Part shown: positions 7,208 to 14,538 of the stretch, in pieces
Layout: every line of letters begins with the position of its first letter
How positions within the stretch are numbered: the first letter of the stretch is position 1
NCBI GenBank assembly: GCA_002362155.1
Contig: DETN01000169.1
Coordinates: 1 to 15,992, forward strand
Direction: 5' to 3'
From: Lachnospiraceae bacterium UBA3287
GTDB taxonomy: Bacteria > Bacillota > Clostridia > Lachnospirales > Lachnospiraceae
Length of the DNA: 15,992 nucleotides
Notes under the pieces: generated by a model
Seen by the model: the letters and a program-made list of their open reading frames with translations, nothing else
Told to the model about the DNA's origin: nothing
Databases searched by the model: none
Position numbers and translations under genes: made by a program

Positions 7208-8431
7208 ATGAACTGGTACGATGATATTTTTGAACGCACTGTAAATATGGATGAGGATTCCTATAATTACACACTGATCGCGGAAAGCAGATTCCAGAAG
7301 GTCATTTATGCGGACGCTTTTCTGGATGTGGATGCCAGGACCATCTATGAAGGCCTCTGCAACGATCTGCGCCTGGTCTCCTTCTGTGACTATCTGAAAC
7401 GCTATGTCTATACCAAGGCAGGGCTGACCGTTCCCTTCAGCCAGGTCACCCTTCAGGACTACAAAGCCATCATTCTGGCCTCCTTTAAGGAGAACCGCAC
7501 GCCGCCCGCCTTCCGGACCACCAGTGCAAAGCTGGGCAGCCTGATAAACGGGTGGCTGAAACAGGAAAGCGTATCCAGAGAGACTGTATTTCTTCTGGGC
7601 TTCGGTCTTCGGATGACCCCCGGGGACGTATCCGTCTTTCTGACAAAGGCTCTTCGGGAACAGGATTTCAACTTCAAGGATCCCTTCGAGATGATCTGCT
7701 GGTACTGCCTGAAAAACCAGTACCGGGCAGCCGCGGCCATCCGTTTCCGGGAAGAATATGAGGCTCTCCCGCCCGTCAACCAGGAAGTGATCCATCCCGA
7801 TGCCGGCACCGTATTCATGAAAGACGTGGCCATGTCCATGAATACGGACCAGGATCTGCGGCGGTCCCTTCAGATCCTCAAAGGACAGCACAGGAGATAC
7901 ATCTTCTCCACCACCGCCTTCAGGGAATTTCAGCATCTTTACTCGAAGGCCAGGGAAAGACTTTATGCGGAAATGAAGGAGCGGCCGGACTGCAGGGCCG
8001 CCTGCCCGGAGGACATTACCCCTGCGGATCTTGAAAGCTCTCTCTACAGCGGGATCCCCCGCACCAAGACAGGCAATCTGAAAAAGGCCTCGGCCTCCAG
8101 CCTGGCCAGGAACTTCTCTGAAAAGAGGCTCAACCGGCAGAGGATCGGCAACCTGCTTGCAGGAAAGACCTCTGTCTGCCGCTATGACCTGATCACCCTG
8201 TCCTTCTACAACCTGACCTTTTCCGATCAGGGCAGCGAGGAAGAGGATCCCGTGGACCGCTGCAGGCACTTTATCGCCGAAATGAATCAGCGCCTGTCCA
8301 ACTGCTTTATGGGGGACCTGAACATCTCCAACCCCTACGAAAGCTTTCTCCTCATGTGCCTTCTTACGGACTATCCCTTCGATTCCTTTGAAGAGGTGTG
8401 GGAATATGCCTATGTGGGAGAGACCTCATAA
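7208..8431 (+). CDS. Cytosolic protein H of unknown function with a duplicated helical module
   Basis: The protein has 407 aa. I chose the ATG at 7208 (protein begins MNWYDDIF), with AAAGGA about 11 bases upstream. An in-frame ATG at 7139 lies over the putative promoter and has no better ribosome site. There is no signal peptide or membrane segment. Two parts of the protein resemble each other. The first is 109-170: INGWL....VSRETVFLLGFGL, then DFNFKDPFEMIC. The second is 311-387: IGNLL....VCRYDLITLSFYNL, then DLNISNPYESFLL. Each copy looks helical and might be a helix-turn-helix-like or protein-binding module; this is inference. I do not recognise the family. The gene lies between kinases 1 and 2, divergent from kinase 1 (277 bases) and convergent with kinase 2 (21-base gap), so a role as cytoplasmic partner, substrate or regulator of these kinases is plausible but unproven. 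Confidence 0.85.
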   Translation: MNWYDDIFERTVNMDEDSYNYTLIAESRFQKVIYADAFLDVDARTIYEGLCNDLRLVSFCDYLKRYVYTKAGLTVPFSQVTLQDYKAIILASFKENRTPPAFRTTSAKLGSLINGWLKQESVSRETVFLLGFGLRMTPGDVSVFLTKALREQDFNFKDPFEMICWYCLKNQYRAAAAIRFREEYEALPPVNQEVIHPDAGTVFMKDVAMSMNTDQDLRRSLQILKGQHRRYIFSTTAFREFQHLYSKARERLYAEMKERPDCRAACPEDITPADLESSLYSGIPRTKTGNLKKASASSLARNFSEKRLNRQRIGNLLAGKTSVCRYDLITLSFYNLTFSDQGSEEEDPVDRCRHFIAEMNQRLSNCFMGDLNISNPYESFLLMCLLTDYPFDSFEEVWEYAYVGETS

Positions 8432-8449
8432 AAGGCCCCTGCCCGCAGG
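8430..8449 (-). terminator. Possible weak terminator of LRR kinase 2
   Basis: A short CCTG/CAGG hairpin (8438-8441 with 8446-8449) lies in the 21-base gap between two convergent genes. On the minus strand it is followed by GGCC and four Ts (8433-8430) overlapping the stop codon of gene H. The stem is short, so this is tentative. Confidence 0.25.
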
Positions 8450-8452
8450 CGC

Positions 8453-10654
8453 TCACTCCGACTCCATAAAGGAGATAAATTCTTCCCGGCTGTAAAAGAC
8501 CCGGACATCCAGAGAGGCAAGCACCTCCCTGCACTCCTCCGGCACATTCTCTGCCACGACCGCTCTCAGCTCCGGCATGTCCCCAAGGACCGAATAGCTG
8601 TCCGCATCCGTCCCCGACAGATCCAGGACCTCGATCCCGGTGCCCGCAAGGGCTTCCAGATCCTTTATTTTTGTCCCCGAGATATCCAGACTGCAGAGGT
8701 CCGGAAGAGAGGACAGAAAAGAAATATCCGTGACCCTCAGAGAAGATACCTTCAGTGATTTCAGTCCCCGGGGCAGGATCTTCCTGTAGAGATCGTCATA
8801 TATCCCCTCCCCCAGCCTGAGGGTCTCCAGAAAAGCAAGGCCTGACAGGGGGGATATGTCGGTAATGCCGGTCCCTGTCAGATCCAGGGACTTCAGACTG
8901 TACATTTCCGTAAGAGGGGCCAGATCCATGACCCGGGTATCCGACAGGTCCAGTTCCTCCAGGGCAGGGGATGCTTTCAGCAGAAACGAAATGTCATCCA
9001 CTTCCGTTCCCCCAAGGTCCAGCAGTGTCAGATGTCCGCATCTCTCAAGCATGGACAGGTCGCGGATCCCGGTATTTTCCACCTGCAGATGTTCCAGCAT
9101 TTCAGGAAAGGCGAGAAAGTCCAGGCCGGAGATCCCGGTATCCGAAAGATCCAGATATCTGATCTGCCCCTGCAGCAGTCTCTGACGGGTCCCCTCATCT
9201 GTAAGGGCACTTCCCGACAGATCCAGATATGTCAGCTTTTCCAGGCCTTCCAGGCCCTCGATGGTTTCTACGGGGCAGCCGCCCAGGCAGGCCTCCTCCA
9301 GGCCGGACATGGATGACAGAAGGCCTGTATCCGAAAAAAGAGTATCTTCCAGATTTATATATCGGAGTCCCGTACACAGGGCCAGATCCTGAAAATCACC
9401 GATCGCAAGGCCGCCCAGGCGGAGCTCTGCTATGTTCTCCATCTCTTCTCTGGTCACAGGTCTGTCATCGTAAGCCGCGATCTCTTCCCTGACGGCCTCT
9501 TCCAGGACACTGTCATGGAAGGTGACCGGCCTTCCTTCTTTTCTTTTTCTCTTCTGCACTTCCTCCCGGTCCAGTGTCTCAAAGATTCCGGAAGCATAGT
9601 TTTCCCCCGCCTTTTCAGAGGAAGGCGGCTCCGGGGAAAAGTCCGTTTTCAGCCGGGGGACGTTCCGGACCAGCAGAAATACACCGATTCCCAGAAAACA
9701 GACCAGAGCGGCGGCAGCAGCCCTTCTCCGAAAATCCTCCCCTGCGGCAAAGGAAAGCGGGTCTTCCAGGGCCTTTCGAAAGGCGGCAGAATCCGAAAAC
9801 CTTTTTTCCGGCTCCGGACTGCATGCTTTCAGAATGACTCTGGCAGCAGCGGGCGAAGCCTCTGACGGAGGCGGGAGCTTTTCCCCCCTCAGCCTTGCAA
9901 GGACAGCCTTTTTTCTCTCTTCCATGTTCATGAGAGAGTTCCTGCCCTGCAGAAGAGGGATCCTGTTGCCGTTGAGGAGGCGGTAAAGGACCAGGCCCAG
10001 GGAATACTGATCCGACAGATGGCCGGCTTTTTCCCTCTTAAAGGCTTCGGGCGCTGCATATTCATAGGTCCCCAGACGGATATAGGCGTCCTCCGTCCCC
10101 AGGACATGGCCCGCCATGCCGAAGTCCCCCAGTTTGAAAGCACCGTCTCCGGTCACAAATATATTTTCAGGCCTGATATCCCGGTGAACGACTCCGGCCT
10201 TCTCGCATGCTTCCAGAGCCCGGCAGAGGTCCGATCCCATTTTCAGGATCATTTTTTCGTCCGCGTCATGGTAGAGCAGGTAATCGGTCAGGGAAGTCAG
10301 ATATTCCATGCGGATATAAAGATCCAGTTCATGGACCCCGGGACGTTCCACGGTCCTGTACTCACAGATCCTGACTATGCAGGGGCAGGCGGAGAGTTTC
10401 ATCATGATCTCCACTTCGCCCAGGGATGCCTTTACGAACATTTCATAGTCTCTCTCATAGGCTGCCTGGTCTTTGTCCCGGCCGCTTCCGGGGGCCGGAA
10501 AAGAACGGAGGGTAGTGCATTTGAGGGCATAGATCCCCTTCTTCCCGCCGTCCCGGTCTGATATCCTGAACACTTTTCCGTAGGCACCGCTGCCGATTTC
10601 CTCTTCGCATATGTATTCGGGCCATACCCTGCCGATCTCTTTTTCTGTGAACAT
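8453..10654 (-). CDS. LRR receptor-like Ser/Thr protein kinase 2
   Basis: The protein has 733 aa from the ATG at 10652-10654. This start has GGAAAGG about eight bases upstream and puts the ATP-binding Lys at residue 45, as in both paralogues. An upstream in-frame ATG at 10696 lacks a ribosome site and lies in the promoter of the divergent gene. Kinase landmarks are GSGAYG 21-26, Lys45, helix-C Glu80, HRDIRPEN 157-164, DFG 177-179 and APE 201-203. The catalytic-loop Lys typical of Ser/Thr kinases is Arg161 here, so activity may be altered. A membrane segment lies at about 312-329. A basic/acidic linker and an LRR N-terminal cap (PVTREEM, about 399-405) follow, then roughly twelve LRRs to about residue 705, mostly of 21-22 residues. 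This ectodomain is about twice the size of those of kinases 1 and 3. It is divergent from A2 and convergent with gene H. Confidence 0.92.
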   Translation of the reverse strand: MFTEKEIGRVWPEYICEEEIGSGAYGKVFRISDRDGGKKGIYALKCTTLRSFPAPGSGRDKDQAAYERDYEMFVKASLGEVEIMMKLSACPCIVRICEYRTVERPGVHELDLYIRMEYLTSLTDYLLYHDADEKMILKMGSDLCRALEACEKAGVVHRDIRPENIFVTGDGAFKLGDFGMAGHVLGTEDAYIRLGTYEYAAPEAFKREKAGHLSDQYSLGLVLYRLLNGNRIPLLQGRNSLMNMEERKKAVLARLRGEKLPPPSEASPAAARVILKACSPEPEKRFSDSAAFRKALEDPLSFAAGEDFRRRAAAAALVCFLGIGVFLLVRNVPRLKTDFSPEPPSSEKAGENYASGIFETLDREEVQKRKRKEGRPVTFHDSVLEEAVREEIAAYDDRPVTREEMENIAELRLGGLAIGDFQDLALCTGLRYINLEDTLFSDTGLLSSMSGLEEACLGGCPVETIEGLEGLEKLTYLDLSGSALTDEGTRQRLLQGQIRYLDLSDTGISGLDFLAFPEMLEHLQVENTGIRDLSMLERCGHLTLLDLGGTEVDDISFLLKASPALEELDLSDTRVMDLAPLTEMYSLKSLDLTGTGITDISPLSGLAFLETLRLGEGIYDDLYRKILPRGLKSLKVSSLRVTDISFLSSLPDLCSLDISGTKIKDLEALAGTGIEVLDLSGTDADSYSVLGDMPELRAVVAENVPEECREVLASLDVRVFYSREEFISFMESE

Positions 10655-10684
10655 TCTTTTTGCCTTTCCGGCCGAAATAAAGTA

Positions 10685-10712
10685 TTTACATATCATCCGG
10701 ATGTGATAAAAT
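10685..10712 (+). promoter_or_regulatory. Promoter of anchored protein A2
   Basis: TTTACA (10685-10690) and TAAAAT (10707-10712) are separated by 16 bases, with TG just before the -10 (extended -10). The leader to the start codon at 10790 is about 70 bases and contains a short inverted repeat (GCTGCA/TGCAGC) near 10746-10759. Confidence 0.6.
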
Positions 10713-10789
10713 AGCTCTCTGTATCTTAAGAATCCCTAAAAACCGGCTGCACATGCAGCTGTCCGTCAATACTTTGGGAGAATACTCTT

Positions 10790-11881
10790 ATGAATGAAGA
10801 CATCATCCGAATTCCGTCCAGTGCGGATTTCCCGTTAAGGATCCGCCGCACCCATCTGCCTGTTCTGATGGCTGTGCTTATTCTTATTCTGGCCGCCCTG
10901 CTTCTGCCGGGCCTTATGCATACACATTCTGCGGCAGAGAAAGAATCTTTCCTCAATGAAATGACCGCCCGGGAGGAAGTGGATTCCGGATCCTATCAGG
11001 AAGCCGAAGTCCCTGAAGAGGCCGTCCAGGCATCCTCTGCTGCGGCCCTGTCCCGGGATGAAGATGCGGAAGGGGCAGGGACTCTTTTCAGGGCGCCTGC
11101 GGAAGCAGCCGTTCCCCTGGCCGTCAGCGTCCATGACAGGATCGCGGAAGATACGGCTTCCCTGAAAGAAGCCGAAAAGGCAGCCCCCGCCCCCTCTGAG
11201 ACCGCCGTCCGGGAAACGGCATCCTACGCACCGGCCGGCACATCTGGCCATTCTTCTCTGACCCCGGCCGCCCGGCCCTCTTCCTCCGGATCTTCGGGGC
11301 GTCAGGGCAGCAGCCCTGCAGCTCCTGCCGGTGAAAAGGAAGAAAAAGAAGATAAGGAAAAGCCCGTAGACCCCGGGACCGTCATTACAATGGACGAGAT
11401 CGACGAGTCTGTTTTAAAAGCGGCCATGACAAGGGTCTATAATCCGACCATTGATTTTTTCTGGGACTGTATCAGCGATTACTACACCATCAGCTTCCCT
11501 CCCGGCCCCATCGATGAAGAGCTGTGCTACTACGCTCAAAGCAGGTCCCAGATCGCTGCCATGGGACGTTTTCTCTACGCCGACTGGTCTGTCTTTCCTG
11601 AACTGCGGGATATGGCCCCCGGTGATTATGATGACGGAGCCGCATACTACTTCCGCAGAGAAGGGGACGTCTACTTTGTCTCCTCAATGAAGACCGGCAG
11701 CGATATATATGACCCCTGTTTTACCCGTACGGATGCCGTCCGTCTCTGTGAAGACGGCAGTGCGGATATCCGGATCATCGGTGTTGACGACCAGCTTTAT
11801 AACGTCCATGTGATCAAGGAATTCTCTGTGGAAGACGGCAGATATATTCTCCGCCTTCAGGACGTGACTCCCCTCAATTAA
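10790..11881 (+). CDS. Membrane-anchored extracytoplasmic protein A2, partner-like to LRR kinase 3
   Basis: The protein has 363 aa, with GGGAG nine bases before the start. The N-terminal 21 residues are mixed-charge and 22-42 form a hydrophobic anchor. Residues 43-197 are a long Ala/Glu/Pro/Ser-rich linker, much longer than in A1. Residues 199-363 are the same unrecognised domain as in A1: FFWDC...YYT (223-233), GRFLYADWSVFPEL (259-272), CEDGSADI (320-327) and VHVIKEFS.EDGRYI (339-353). A Cys after FW is shared (C227 here, C105 in A1). The long linker would let the domain reach through the cell wall; this is inference. The 3' end overlaps LRR kinase 3 on the other strand by 198 bases. The terminator follows at 11893-11942. 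Confidence 0.87.
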   Translation: MNEDIIRIPSSADFPLRIRRTHLPVLMAVLILILAALLLPGLMHTHSAAEKESFLNEMTAREEVDSGSYQEAEVPEEAVQASSAAALSRDEDAEGAGTLFRAPAEAAVPLAVSVHDRIAEDTASLKEAEKAAPAPSETAVRETASYAPAGTSGHSSLTPAARPSSSGSSGRQGSSPAAPAGEKEEKEDKEKPVDPGTVITMDEIDESVLKAAMTRVYNPTIDFFWDCISDYYTISFPPGPIDEELCYYAQSRSQIAAMGRFLYADWSVFPELRDMAPGDYDDGAAYYFRREGDVYFVSSMKTGSDIYDPCFTRTDAVRLCEDGSADIRIIGVDDQLYNVHVIKEFSVEDGRYILRLQDVTPLN

Positions 11882-13555
11882 ACGATGACCTGCTGTCCCT
11901 GCCTGCTGCCTTACGATGCAGCCGGCGGGGACAGTATTTTTTATCTGAGCCCTTATCCTGCCCGGCATATCGTCCGTATAAATCTCTTTCAGGCTGTACA
12001 TGCCGGAAAGGGAAGACAGGTCCTCTGCCTCCGTACCGGAAAGGTCCAGATATTCCAGAGAAGGAGGAAGGGCCGGCAGTTTTCCGTCTTCAAAAACGCT
12101 TCCGGCAAGAGAAAGCCCGGTAAGCCCCGTCATGAGGGGCAGGAAAGAATAATCCGATATTCCGGTCCCTGAAAGATCAAGGCTTTTCAGAGAGGGACAT
12201 TCCGTCAGAAAGGACAGGTCCTCTGCTTCTGTGCCTGACAGGGACAGGATCTCCAGATTTTTCAGGGAAGCTATGACAGTAAGATCATCGGCACTGCAGT
12301 TTTCCAGATACAGCATCCTAAGGCCCGTCATCCACTTAAGATCCGATATGTCTCCCAGCTCCTCTCCCTTAAAATACATGGCTTCGATGCCGGCCGCATC
12401 CTGCCTGGTCAGGGGGGAGCCCGGGGGCAGCTGACAGGCGGCGCAGGCCTCTATTTCCAGAGCCCTGCTGGTCCAGGCAATGGTATCTTCTATCTCCCCG
12501 CCTATGTCCTTTGACTGCGCTCCCGGGCCGGCTGCCGTAAAGACCGAAAGGCCGATGATAGCGGCGGCTGCTGCAGAAAACATAAGGAGCACTGCTCTTT
12601 TTAAAGGGCCTGTTTTTATGCGCCTTCTTCCGCCCTCCGCAAAGAGCCCCGGATCTTCCAGTGCCTTCCTGAAAGCCTCTGCACTTTCAAAGCGCTCTCC
12701 GGGGTCCGGGCGGCATGCTTTCAGGATCACCTCTCCGAGCCTGCCGGGCGCCCTGACAGGGGGAGGCAGGACTTCCCCGCCAAGCCGCCTTAAGATGGCG
12801 GCTTCTGTTTCATCTGTCGTCAGAAGGACTTTGTCCTGGTCCATAAGCGGGAGCCTGCCCCGGTTCAAAAGGGTATAGAGAACAATTCCCAGGGAATACT
12901 GGTCTGCCCTGGGGGAAGAGGGTTCCCCCAGATATACCTCCGGTGCCAGATAGGCAGGCGTCCCCCGCAGCGAGAGGACAGCCGGGTCCCTGGGAACCAG
13001 CCTGGAGATGCCGAAATCCCCCAGTTTAAAGCGTCCTTCCTTTGTGACAAAAATGTTCTCAGGCTTGATATCTCTGTGCAGGATCCCTTTCTTTTCGCAT
13101 TCCGAAAGGGCCAGGCAGATATCCATTCCCAGCTCTCTGACAAAGCCTTCGTCTGCCTCACGGCCGTCCAGAAAGTCCGGAAGCGGTGTAAGATACTCCA
13201 TCAGAATCAGGATATGCCACTTGATCCTGTCCGGTTCTCTGCATACAAAATCGTCCGCGATGGCTGCGACATGGTCTTTTTCCTCCAGGGCATGCATGAT
13301 CCTGATCTCCTGCAGGCATTCATCCACCTTTTTCTCATAATAGTCCTCTACCTGGTCTGCGCTCATGCCTTCCCTGTACATGGAGCCTGTCTCCAGGTCA
13401 TTGGCCGGAACCATGACATGCTTCAGGGCATAAACTTCCTCCCCGCCTTCCAGGACCATGGAGGCCCTGTATACTCTTCCGCCCGAGCCCTGCTCGATAC
13501 ATTCTTCTATTTTCAGATCCGGCCATTTCATGGCGGCAGCTTCCCTGATATCCAT
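11684..13555 (-). CDS. LRR receptor-like Ser/Thr protein kinase 3, with antisense C-terminal extension
   Basis: The protein has 623 aa, with GGGGGAG just before the start. The kinase is canonical: glycine loop from residue 21, Lys45, helix-C Glu83, HRDIKPEN 160-167, DFG 180-182, GTPAY and APE 204-206, and DQYSLG 218-223. It aligns almost without gaps to kinase 1 through residue 300. A membrane segment at about 319-341 is followed by an LRR cap (PLTRQD, 381-386) and LRRs at about 388-525. Kinase 1 ends some ten residues after a GCQII motif. Here the matching GCIV lies at 545-548, but the frame stays open for another 75 residues. The last 65 codons are antisense to the 3' end of A2, and residues about 538-555 lie over the terminator hairpin of A2. 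The tail has no LRR character and probably reflects loss of an ancestral stop. Function is as for kinase 1. Confidence 0.92.
   Translation of the reverse strand: MDIREAAAMKWPDLKIEECIEQGSGGRVYRASMVLEGGEEVYALKHVMVPANDLETGSMYREGMSADQVEDYYEKKVDECLQEIRIMHALEEKDHVAAIADDFVCREPDRIKWHILILMEYLTPLPDFLDGREADEGFVRELGMDICLALSECEKKGILHRDIKPENIFVTKEGRFKLGDFGISRLVPRDPAVLSLRGTPAYLAPEVYLGEPSSPRADQYSLGIVLYTLLNRGRLPLMDQDKVLLTTDETEAAILRRLGGEVLPPPVRAPGRLGEVILKACRPDPGERFESAEAFRKALEDPGLFAEGGRRRIKTGPLKRAVLLMFSAAAAAIIGLSVFTAAGPGAQSKDIGGEIEDTIAWTSRALEIEACAACQLPPGSPLTRQDAAGIEAMYFKGEELGDISDLKWMTGLRMLYLENCSADDLTVIASLKNLEILSLSGTEAEDLSFLTECPSLKSLDLSGTGISDYSFLPLMTGLTGLSLAGSVFEDGKLPALPPSLEYLDLSGTEAEDLSSLSGMYSLKEIYTDDMPGRIRAQIKNTVPAGCIVRQQAGTAGHRLIEGSHVLKAENISAVFHREFLDHMDVIKLVVNTDDPDIRTAVFTETDGIRTGKTGVIYIAAGLH
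11893..11942 (+). terminator. Rho-independent terminator of A2, embedded in the kinase 3 coding region
   Basis: CTGTCCC (11893-11899) pairs with GGGACAG (11928-11934), GCC with GGC, and GCTGC (11905-11909) with GCAGC (11918-11922), around a short loop. TA and six Ts (11937-11942) follow on the plus strand. It starts 12 bases after the A2 stop codon. There is no T-run on the minus side, so it should not stop kinase 3 transcription. Confidence 0.8.
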
Positions 13556-13684
13556 TTTTCTCCCCCGGGCAGTCTGTGCTGTCTTCCTGTTTATATTATC
13601 ACTTTTTTAACTGCAGCATCCCCATGCAATCACATCAGAAGCTGCGCTCCCTCTGTAAAAGCGTTTTTCATAAATGGCAGCATC

Positions 13685-13713
13685 AAAAAAGGAGCAGAGT
13701 CTCCCTCTGCTCC
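13685..13713 (-). terminator. Rho-independent terminator of the 14407 gene
   Basis: GGAGCAGA (13691-13698) pairs with TCTGCTCC (13706-13713) around a 7-base loop. On the minus strand it is followed by six Ts (13690-13685). It sits about ten bases after a TAA at 13725-13723, which is the stop in the frame I think the upstream gene originally used. Confidence 0.85.
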
Positions 13714-13768
13714 ATACCCGTCTTATTTCATTTTGCCCTTTTTCCAGGCTGCAGGGACTTTCCCGTCT

Positions 13769-14407
13769 TCATCCCAGGTGCCATTTTTCTCCGCCGGGCA
13801 TGATGCGGATATCCCCCGGGAACCTGTCCAGGATCTCTCCCTTCAGATTCCGTACGATGGTCTCCTCCCGGTAGTCCGGGTCCTCGTACCAGGCGGTGAA
13901 ATAGATCCTCTCTCCCTCCCGGAAGTTGAAGGTCTCCGTCCTTTCGATGGGAAAGGTCAATCTTTCGGGCCAGACCATCTCAAAAAAGCCTTCATTCCCC
14001 TGGCGTATCATCATGGGAGGGCTGCCGGCGCTCATCAGGTTGTAGCAGTCCTTTATGCTGCTCCTTTCGATCCCTGCCTCGGTGAAGACCTCTCTCTTTT
14101 TTGTATCGAAGCGCATGAGAAAGAGGATCCCCTCCGGGAAATCCGCCATGACAAAGTAAAGGTCTCCCCTGTCATACCAGACCCTTCCGAAATATCTTCC
14201 CTTCTTCCTTTCTCCGGCTTCATATACGCTGCCTTCCGGGTAATGGACGAAGACCAGGCGGTTGGAGCTGATCTCATGTCCGTCCCGATAAAGCTCCTCG
14301 GCCTCATACAGGTCTCCGTGCACGTAGTCCGACCCGCAGTACCACTCATCTGTTCCTTCTATGGTTTCCAGGCATCCTATGCCGCCCAGTCTGATTTCTC
14401 TGATCAT
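13769..14407 (-). CDS. Conserved-looking protein of unknown function, 3' end probably frameshifted
   Basis: The frame as read gives 212 aa. AAGGGA lies about six bases before the start at 14407. There is no signal peptide or membrane segment. The protein is rich in aromatic and acidic residues and looks like a soluble beta-rich cytoplasmic protein (for example GRVWYDRGDLYFVMADFPEG at about 68-87). I do not recognise the family. The frame stops at TGA 13771-13769. However, a one-base deletion in the five-A run (minus strand, 13788-13784) would continue as GTWDEDGKVPAAWKKGKMK and end at TAA 13725-13723, giving 227 aa and placing the stop just before the terminator at 13685-13713. That fit suggests a recent frameshift or a sequencing error. 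The gene is monocistronic, between kinase 3 and the beta-helix lipoprotein. Confidence 0.75.
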   Translation of the reverse strand: MIREIRLGGIGCLETIEGTDEWYCGSDYVHGDLYEAEELYRDGHEISSNRLVFVHYPEGSVYEAGERKKGRYFGRVWYDRGDLYFVMADFPEGILFLMRFDTKKREVFTEAGIERSSIKDCYNLMSAGSPPMMIRQGNEGFFEMVWPERLTFPIERTETFNFREGERIYFTAWYEDPDYREETIVRNLKGEILDRFPGDIRIMPGGEKWHLG

Positions 14408-14476
14408 GACTTTCCCTTCTCATATATCTCCGGACCGGGAACGTTTGGGCTCCCGGCAAGTCTGTATTTCCATTCC

Positions 14477-14485
14477 ATTGTAGCA
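14477..14485 (-). promoter_or_regulatory. Possible extended -10 box of the 14407 gene
   Basis: On the minus strand TGC precedes TACAAT (14482-14477), an extended -10-like box about 70 bases before the start codon. No convincing -35 is seen. A CCGGGA/TCCCGG inverted repeat (14435-14440 with 14451-14456) lies in the leader without a T-run. Confidence 0.35.
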
Positions 14486-14538
14486 TGGGAGAAAGAGAAG
14501 TCCTATGACCTTCCGGTTGAAAGCATCACACAGCCTTG

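Noticed and set aside
7184..8269. Minus-strand open frame of 361 codons opposite gene H
   Set aside because: Gene H has a start with a ribosome site, internal protein repeats and a promoter-like region. The antisense frame has none of these and is a by-product of GC-rich codons.
10655..10696. Longer start for LRR kinase 2 at the ATG at 10696
   Set aside because: It has no ribosome site, overlaps the -35 region of the A2 promoter, and adds 14 residues absent from both paralogues.
4418..13555. Whether the kinase array is a phage-defence island
   Set aside because: Some defence systems contain Ser/Thr kinases, but these kinases are membrane receptors with outside LRRs, and no nuclease, reverse transcriptase, toxin or mobile-element gene is nearby. 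Sensing or signalling fits better.
14435..14456. CCGGGA/TCCCGG hairpin as a terminator for the beta-helix lipoprotein gene
   Set aside because: There is no T-run on the minus strand after it and it lies in the leader of the next gene, so it cannot be called a terminator.
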